Below, in pieces: positions 6,530 through 11,148 of a stretch of 11,148 nucleotides of DNA. Each line of letters starts with the position of its first letter. Position 1 is the first letter of the stretch. The notes beneath the pieces were generated by a model. It was not told where the DNA came from. It saw only the letters and a list, made by a program, of their open reading frames with translations, and ran no database searches. The stretch is from DATJPY01 sp035506135 (lineage in GTDB: Bacteria > Myxococcota_A > UBA9160 > PR03): contig DATJPY010000108.1 in assembly GCA_035506135.1 (NCBI GenBank), positions 1 through 11,148 of the forward strand, read 5' to 3'. A program made the position numbers and the translations under genes.

Positions 6530-7910
6530 CCGCGGACCGCGTTTCGGCTTCGACGACAGCGGACTCGGCGCAGCGGCCGTGATCGCCGAGCTCGAGAAGA
6601 TCTCGCGCGCCGAGGACGGCGTGTGGGCGGACGGCCGCTGCTCGGGGACCATCTACTGCGGCGATCGCGCCGTCTACGACCTGAGCGCCGAGGCGTTCGG
6701 GCGCTTCTCCTACGTGAACGCGCTCCAGCGCGACATGTGCCCGAGCCAGACGCGCTTCGAGTCCGAGATCATCGCGATGACGCTCGACATGCTGCACGGC
6801 GACGCGGCGCGCGCGCGCGGCCTCGACCCCTGCGGCGTGATCGGCTCCGGCGGCTCCGAGAGCATCCTCTCCGCGATCTACACCCATCGCGAGTGGGGTC
6901 GCGCCGAGAAGGGCATCGACGCTCCCGAGATGATCCTGCCCGAGACGGCGCACGTCGCATTCGACAAGGGCGCACACTACTTCGGCCTGAAGGTGATCCC
7001 GGCGCCCGTCGACCCAAAGACCACGCTGGTCGACGTCGACTTCGTGCGCGCACACATCAACCGCAACACGGTGCTGCTGGTGGGCTCGGCCGGAAACTAT
7101 CCGTACGGGACGATCGACCCGATCGGGGCGCTCTCCGAGCTCGCGCTCGAGCACGGGGTCGGATTGCACGTCGATGGCTGTCTCGGCGGCTTCATCCTGC
7201 CGTGGGGCGAGTTGCTCGGCCATGAGATCCCGCCCTTCGACTTCCGCCTGCCCGGCGTCACCACGATCTCCGCGGATACACACAAGTACGGCTATGGGCC
7301 GAAGGGCACGTCGGTGCTGCTCTTCCGCGACAAGTCGCTGCGGCGCCACCAGTACTTCGCGCGGCCGGACTGGAAGGGCGGCATGTACGCCTCGCCGGGC
7401 ATGGGGGGCAGCCGCTCGGGCGGCCTCATCGCCGCCACCTGGGCCGTGATGGTGTCGCTCGGCCGGCAGGGATACCTCGAGAAGGCGCGCAGGATCTTCG
7501 AGACCGCGTTCGCGATGCAGGCGGCCGTCCGCAAGCATCCCGAGCTGCGCCTGATGGGCAGCCCGACCTTCTGCTTCTCGTTCACGTCGGACGCGTTCGA
7601 CATCTACCACGTCAACGACTCGATGAAGCAGCGTGGCTGGCGGTTCAACGGCCAGCAGTTCCCGAGCGCGATCCACATGTGCGTCACCGGACCGCAGACG
7701 CAGCCCGGCGTGGTCGAGCGCTTCGCCGCCGACCTGGCCGACGCGGTGGCCTACGCGAAGAGGCCCGCGCAGCCGATCCCGAAGAGCGGTGCGCTGTACG
7801 GCGGCCAGGGCACCCGCGTCACGGCGAAGGACCTCGATCTCGCCCGGCTGCGCGAGGGCCTGCTGCGCTACCTCGACTCGACCCTGGAGCAGCCGAAGGC
7901 GGGCGGGTGA
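6522..7910 (+). CDS. PLP-dependent lyase, sphingosine-1-phosphate lyase family
   Basis: The 462-residue fold-type I PLP enzyme is close in length to soluble bacterial sphingosine-1-phosphate lyases. Family hallmarks, compared from memory with human SGPL1: GSGGSES (108-114) for PLP phosphate, ETAHVAFDKGAHYFG (141-155) with the PLP-stacking H144, HVDGCLGGF (216-224) with D218, and SADTHKYGYGPKG (250-262) with Schiff-base K255. WKGGMYASPGMGGSRSGG (284-301) also follows. Characterised members cleave sphingoid-base 1-phosphates to a fatty aldehyde and phosphoethanolamine. Unlike the eukaryotic enzymes it has no N-terminal membrane helix. The start is the ATG at 6522, with GGAGG 9 nt upstream. The gene overlaps the kinase by 8 bp and the phosphatidyltransferase by 4 bp, so translation is probably coupled. 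Family is secure; the substrate is inference, and another group II decarboxylase-type reaction remains possible. Confidence 0.87.
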   Translation: MADRGPRFGFDDSGLGAAAVIAELEKISRAEDGVWADGRCSGTIYCGDRAVYDLSAEAFGRFSYVNALQRDMCPSQTRFESEIIAMTLDMLHGDAARARGLDPCGVIGSGGSESILSAIYTHREWGRAEKGIDAPEMILPETAHVAFDKGAHYFGLKVIPAPVDPKTTLVDVDFVRAHINRNTVLLVGSAGNYPYGTIDPIGALSELALEHGVGLHVDGCLGGFILPWGELLGHEIPPFDFRLPGVTTISADTHKYGYGPKGTSVLLFRDKSLRRHQYFARPDWKGGMYASPGMGGSRSGGLIAATWAVMVSLGRQGYLEKARRIFETAFAMQAAVRKHPELRLMGSPTFCFSFTSDAFDIYHVNDSMKQRGWRFNGQQFPSAIHMCVTGPQTQPGVVERFAADLADAVAYAKRPAQPIPKSGALYGGQGTRVTAKDLDLARLREGLLRYLDSTLEQPKAGG

Positions 7911-8524
7911 AGCTCCCGGATTCGCGCCCGGAGCCGGGCGCCCGGGCGCTGCTCACCGCGCCGAACCTGCTGAGCGGGCTCCGCCTCGCGCTCGTGCCGG
8001 TGCTCCTGTACCTGGCGTGGCACGGCCGGGCCACCCCGTTCCTGATCGCGCTCTCGTGCTCGCTGCTCTCCGATCTCTTCGACGGCTTCCTCGCGCGCCG
8101 TCTCGGGCAGGCGACGCACCTGGGCACCCTGCTCGACAGCTACGGCGATCTCGCGACCTACCTCACCGTCCCGCTCTGCGCCTGGTGGCTGTGGCCCGAC
8201 CTGATCCGTCGCGAGGCGCCCTACGCCGCCGCGATCGTCGCGGCCTACTGCTTCCCGATCGCCCTCGGCTACCTCAAGTACGGACGCCTCACGAGCTACC
8301 ACACCTACGGCGCCAAGCTGTCGGCCGTGCTCGTGGGCGGGAGCGCGCTCCTGCTCTTCGCAGGCGGCCCGCCGCTGCCCTTCCGCATCGCGACCTGGGT
8401 GCTGGTCGCGGCGGAGCTCGAGGAGATCGCGATCACGACGATCCTGCCCGAGTGGCGCACCAACGTTCCCTCGGTGCTGCACGCGCGGCGGCTCCTGCGG
8501 TCGACGCGCGCAGGCGTCGCCTAG
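7907..8524 (+). CDS. CDP-alcohol phosphatidyltransferase, integral membrane
   Basis: The 205-residue membrane protein carries the complete family signature D-x2-DG-x2-AR-x8-G-x3-D-x3-D: D56, D59-G60, A63-R64, G73, D77 and D81. In this family the aspartates bind two metal ions and CDP, and the enzyme moves a phospho-alcohol or phosphatidyl group in the inner membrane. The N-terminal PNLLSGLRLALVPV (19-32) starts the first helix; about five to six hydrophobic segments follow. SYHTYGAKLSAV (130-141) is a conserved-looking block that may contact the acceptor. The GTG start (7907) overlaps the lyase stop as GTGA, typical of translational coupling. The signature does not tell whether the product is phosphatidylglycerol-phosphate, an inositol lipid or something else. 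The operon context argues against a housekeeping PgsA. The stop overlaps that of the convergent gene. Confidence 0.88.
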   Translation: MKLPDSRPEPGARALLTAPNLLSGLRLALVPVLLYLAWHGRATPFLIALSCSLLSDLFDGFLARRLGQATHLGTLLDSYGDLATYLTVPLCAWWLWPDLIRREAPYAAAIVAAYCFPIALGYLKYGRLTSYHTYGAKLSAVLVGGSALLLFAGGPPLPFRIATWVLVAAELEEIAITTILPEWRTNVPSVLHARRLLRSTRAGVA

Positions 8525-10731
8525 TCGCCGAGCCCGACGCGCAGGACGCCCAGCAGGTTCGCGTAGTCGTCGCTCCAGACTCCCACCCGCGGGTCGCCGT
8601 CCAATGCCTTCCAGCGCGCGTCGCCGTCGAGCGCGGCGAGATCCGCGGGGCTCCGCGCGACCACGACCCAGTCGGAGGCGTCCTTCTCGTCGGTGTCCTC
8701 GGCGCTGCCCTCGATGCTCTCGTCGTCCGACCATCCGCGGGCGGCGAGACCGAGCGCCCGGGTCGCGTTGGCCAGCACGGGGTTCAGGTCGAGGAAGCGG
8801 TTCGAGATGTGGAACACCACGAGCCCGCCGGGCGCCAGCTTGGCCAGGTAGAGCTCGATCGCCTCGCGCGTGATCAGGTGGACGGGGATGGCGTCGGAGC
8901 TGAACGCGTCGAGCAGGATCATCCCGAAGGAGCCGTCGGGCTCGCGTGCCAGCGAGCGGCGGGCGTCGCCGAGCACGATGGTCGGCCGCGTCGGACACTC
9001 CGACAGGAAGCTGAAGAGCCCGCTGTCGCGCGCCACCCGCACCACGGCGGCGTTGATCTCGAAGAAGGTCCACGCCTCGCCGGGTCGGGCGTAGCACGCC
9101 ACGGTGCCCGCTCCGAGGCCGATTGCCGCGACGCGCTGCGTGAGCCGCGTCCCGCCGACCGCTGCGAACAGGCGGCCGAGTGGGCCGTCGGGATGGTAGT
9201 AGCTGAGCGGCTGCAGGCGCCGCGCGGGATCGCGGCTCTGCTCGCCGTGCGCGGTGGTGCCGTGCTCGAGGATGCGGACGGGCGGCGCGCTCTCGTCGCG
9301 AACTGCCAGCGTGCCGTAGAAGTTGCGCACGCGCAGCAGCGGCGCGCCGGCGTCCGGCAGGAAGAGGCCGGCGAACAGGATGGCGGCGATGCCGAGGGCG
9401 AAGCGCAGCCGACGGCGGCGGAAGGCCGCCGCGGCGATCGAGCCGAGCGCCACCACCACGAGTGTCGCGTTGTCCTCGAGCTGCGAGAAGTCGGCCTTCT
9501 CGAGCAGCGGAAGCACGAGGAGGAGCGCCAGCAGCCCGAGCGGAAGCCCGACGTCGGCCGCCCGCGCGTCGCGGTCCGAGGCCGGGGAAGCGGGCCGCAG
9601 CAGGCAGGCCGCCACCAGCACCAGCGGGTACTCGAGCACCCGGTCGAAGACGACGGGGGCAACGAGCGCGTTGAAGGCGCCGCCGAGCGCACCGCCGAAC
9701 GAGACCCAGAGGTAGTACTCGGTGAGGCGGCCAACGGGCGGCCGCGCGGCCGCGAGCCGCTGGTGACACAGCAGCGCTGTCGCGAAGAAGGCGGCGAGGT
9801 GCACGGGGAACACGAGCCCCGGCTGGTCGCGCTCGTTCCAGAGCATCAGGAACGCGAGCGGGATCAGGAGGAAGGTCTGCGCCGCGACCGTCCATGCGAT
9901 CGGGATCCGCACGCCGCGCTGGAACGCCAGCACGAAGCTCGCCAGATAGAGCGCGAGCGGCACGACCCAGAACAGCGGCGCCGCGGCGACGTCGAGCGTC
10001 AGGTAGTTGGTGACGCCGAGCAGCAGGCTCGACGGCACGAAGGCGAGCGCCACCCAGCGCAGGCGGGCGAAGCGCCCGAGCGGCGCGCCGTCTCCGAGCG
10101 CCGTCCCCGCGGCCGGAGCGACCTCGGGGCCTGGCTCGACGGCTCGCCACGGCCGGCTGGCGAGCGCGCACAGCGCCGTGAGCCCGAGGAGCGCCGCGTA
10201 GCCGAGCGCCCAGAGGTGCCCCTGCTCGACGACGCGCAGCCGGGGCTCGATCCACGTCGGATACGAGAGGAGCGAGAGCAGGCTCCCGAGGTTGCTCGCG
10301 GCGTACAGGAAGTACGGATCGGCGGCTCCGCGCGCTCCCGAGCGCGAGAACCAGTTCTGCAGCAGCGGAGCGCTCGCAGCCAATACGACGAAGGGCGCCC
10401 CGACGCTCCGCAGCAGCGTGCCGAGCAGCCAGGGGACCGGGCTGCCCTCGGTGGGCGGCTCGCTCGCACCGAGCGCGACCGGGAGTGCGAGGCCGGCGAG
10501 CGCGAGGAGCGCGAGGTGGAGCGGCGCCTGGAGCCCCGGGCGGAGCCGGCGAGCCGCCAGGTCGGCGTAGAGATAGCCGGCGAGGAGGGCGCTCTGGAAG
10601 AACACCAGGTTCGTGTTCCAGACCGCCGCGCTCCCGCCCAGCACCGGGAGCACCAGCTTCCCGACCAGGAGCTGGATCCAGAAGAGCAGCGCCGCCGAGA
10701 GGAACAGCGCGGCGGAGAAGAGCGCGCGCAA
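8521..10731 (-). CDS. Multi-spanning membrane protein with C-terminal spermidine-synthase-like domain
   Basis: The 736-residue protein matches the architecture often named fused MFS/spermidine synthase. Residues 1-460 hold many hydrophobic helices, beginning with a stretch like LSAALLFWIQLLVGKLVLPV (11-30). Residues about 465-736 form a Rossmann methyltransferase-like domain: LEHGTTAHGEQ (488-498), YYHPDGPLGR (511-520), the nucleotide loop IGLGAGT (537-543), acidic FFEIN (556-560), GDAR (588-591) and LLDAFSSDAIPVHL (606-619). The last holds the two aspartates corresponding to the spermidine synthase active site. Real aminopropyl transfer has not, to my knowledge, been shown for such fusions, so the function is open. 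The start is TTG at 10731 with GGGAGG 10 nt upstream, 15 bp after the nitroreductase-like gene. The stop codon shares CTAG with the convergent phosphatidyltransferase gene. Confidence 0.85.
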   Translation of the reverse strand: MRALFSAALFLSAALLFWIQLLVGKLVLPVLGGSAAVWNTNLVFFQSALLAGYLYADLAARRLRPGLQAPLHLALLALAGLALPVALGASEPPTEGSPVPWLLGTLLRSVGAPFVVLAASAPLLQNWFSRSGARGAADPYFLYAASNLGSLLSLLSYPTWIEPRLRVVEQGHLWALGYAALLGLTALCALASRPWRAVEPGPEVAPAAGTALGDGAPLGRFARLRWVALAFVPSSLLLGVTNYLTLDVAAAPLFWVVPLALYLASFVLAFQRGVRIPIAWTVAAQTFLLIPLAFLMLWNERDQPGLVFPVHLAAFFATALLCHQRLAAARPPVGRLTEYYLWVSFGGALGGAFNALVAPVVFDRVLEYPLVLVAACLLRPASPASDRDARAADVGLPLGLLALLLVLPLLEKADFSQLEDNATLVVVALGSIAAAAFRRRRLRFALGIAAILFAGLFLPDAGAPLLRVRNFYGTLAVRDESAPPVRILEHGTTAHGEQSRDPARRLQPLSYYHPDGPLGRLFAAVGGTRLTQRVAAIGLGAGTVACYARPGEAWTFFEINAAVVRVARDSGLFSFLSECPTRPTIVLGDARRSLAREPDGSFGMILLDAFSSDAIPVHLITREAIELYLAKLAPGGLVVFHISNRFLDLNPVLANATRALGLAARGWSDDESIEGSAEDTDEKDASDWVVVARSPADLAALDGDARWKALDGDPRVGVWSDDYANLLGVLRVGLGD

Positions 10732-10741
10732 GACGACAGCG

Positions 10742-10747
10742 CCTCCC
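10742..10747 (-). promoter_or_regulatory. Ribosome binding site fixing a TTG start
   Basis: GGGAGG on the minus strand ends 10 nt before the TTG at 10731 and touches the last base of the upstream gene's TAG. It supports the rare TTG start and termination-linked reinitiation. Confidence 0.65.
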
Positions 10748-11148
10748 TACACCGCGCGCTCGAGCACGACGATCGGGATCGGGCGCAGGGTGCGCCGCTG
10801 GTACTCGGGATACTGCGGGTTGGCCGCCGAGACCTTCGCCCAGAGTCGCTCGCGCTCGGCGCCGTCGGCCGCGTGCGCGCGCACCGCGAGCCGCTCGCGT
10901 CCGACCTGAACTTCGGTGTCGGGGTGGGCGAGCAGGTTCAGCCACCACGCGGGATCCCTGGCGTCGCCCGCGTTCGAGGCGACGACGACGAGGCGCTCGC
11001 CGTCCTCCACGTAGAGCAGCGGGACCGCGCGCCGGCGCCCCGAGCGCCGGCCGACGTGCCAGAGCAGCAGGAACTGGAAGCCACCGGCGCGGCGGCCGAT
11101 GCGGCCGCCGCTCCGCACGTAGAGCCAGCGATGGATGCGCGTGATCCA
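10747..11148 (-). CDS. Deazaflavin (F420)-dependent nitroreductase family protein, partial
   Basis: The frame is open from the window edge (11148) to TAG at 10747, giving 133 residues with the N-terminus missing. A GTG at 11118 is a possible start, but the upstream codons read IHRWLYVRSGGRIGRR, which fits the conserved opening of this family, so the true start is probably outside. Landmarks are the GG-x-x-x-R-x-G-like start, LLLWHVGRRSGRRRAVPLLYV, ASNAGDARDPAWWLNLLAHP and a C-terminal region with NPQYPEYQRRT. This is the split-barrel FDOR/DDN family (nitroreductase, F420-dependent quinone reductase). Members bind the deazaflavin F420 and reduce quinones or nitro compounds, and some bind other flavins. 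The downstream membrane/spermidine-synthase-like gene lies 15 bp away on the same strand. Confidence 0.82.
   Translation of the reverse strand, partial: WITRIHRWLYVRSGGRIGRRAGGFQFLLLWHVGRRSGRRRAVPLLYVEDGERLVVVASNAGDARDPAWWLNLLAHPDTEVQVGRERLAVRAHAADGAERERLWAKVSAANPQYPEYQRRTLRPIPIVVLERAV

Noticed and set aside
3871..6582. A 903-codon plus-strand open frame across the ATPase-like gene, the divergent gap and the kinase
   Set aside because: It runs out of frame through two real genes and the promoter gap, and its product is Arg/Ala-rich without motifs.
4886..6652. A 588-codon minus-strand open frame opposite the kinase gene
   Set aside because: It is antisense to a kinase with all motifs intact. 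The translation has no recognisable family and GC-shadow composition.
6522..7910. Glutamate decarboxylase assignment
   Set aside because: The THKYGYGPKG and GGMYASPGMGGSRSGG blocks resemble sphingosine-1-phosphate lyase much more closely than GadA/B-type enzymes.
7868..10948. A 1026-codon open frame on the minus strand spanning several genes
   Set aside because: It overlaps the well-supported membrane/spermidine-synthase-like gene in another frame. The translation is a low-complexity Arg/Ala/Pro/Gly mix with no domain motif, a product of high GC where stop codons are rare.

Overview
The window is a very GC-rich (roughly 70% by eye), gene-dense stretch of bacterial chromosome with ten protein genes and no RNA gene, insertion sequence, CRISPR array or phage gene that I can see. 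Partial genes run off both ends. The longest gene-free gap is 112 bp. A PEP-CTERM sorting tail implies a Gram-negative host with an exosortase system. The deazaflavin-dependent nitroreductase-like gene, the bacterial sphingosine-1-phosphate-lyase homologue and the large fused membrane/spermidine-synthase-like protein would fit an uncultured deltaproteobacterial-type lineage (for example Myxococcota or Binatota). That placement is a guess from gene content.

Left part (1-4848). The end of a TIGR03118-type PEP-CTERM protein (+) meets, tail to tail, a two-gene minus-strand unit. This unit is a TetR-family repressor followed 27 bp later by a zinc-dependent medium-chain alcohol dehydrogenase. In front of the repressor gene lie two similar 12-bp palindromes exactly 20 bp apart, which look like its operators. 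Upstream is a second minus-strand pair: a membrane-anchored, degenerate ExeA-like ATPase with a periplasmic PEGA domain, and a glutathione S-transferase 22 bp behind it.

Centre (4949-8524, plus strand). Three genes are tightly coupled, overlapping by 8 bp and 4 bp. They encode an FGGY-family carbohydrate kinase, a PLP-dependent lyase of the sphingosine-1-phosphate lyase family, and a CDP-alcohol phosphatidyltransferase. A kinase, a C-C lyase acting on phosphorylated amino-alcohols and a phospholipid headgroup transferase in one transcript suggest an undescribed lipid-headgroup or sphingoid-base pathway. This is the most interesting part of the window. The order of reactions and the substrates are inference.

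Right part (8521-11148, minus strand). A 736-residue multi-spanning protein carries a C-terminal spermidine-synthase-like domain. It starts at TTG 15 bp behind a deazaflavin (F420)-dependent nitroreductase-family gene that is cut by the window edge. The stop codons of this operon and the central operon overlap in a shared CTAG.

Many long open frames exist on the opposite strands (up to about 1000 codons). They are GC-driven shadows and were not annotated.
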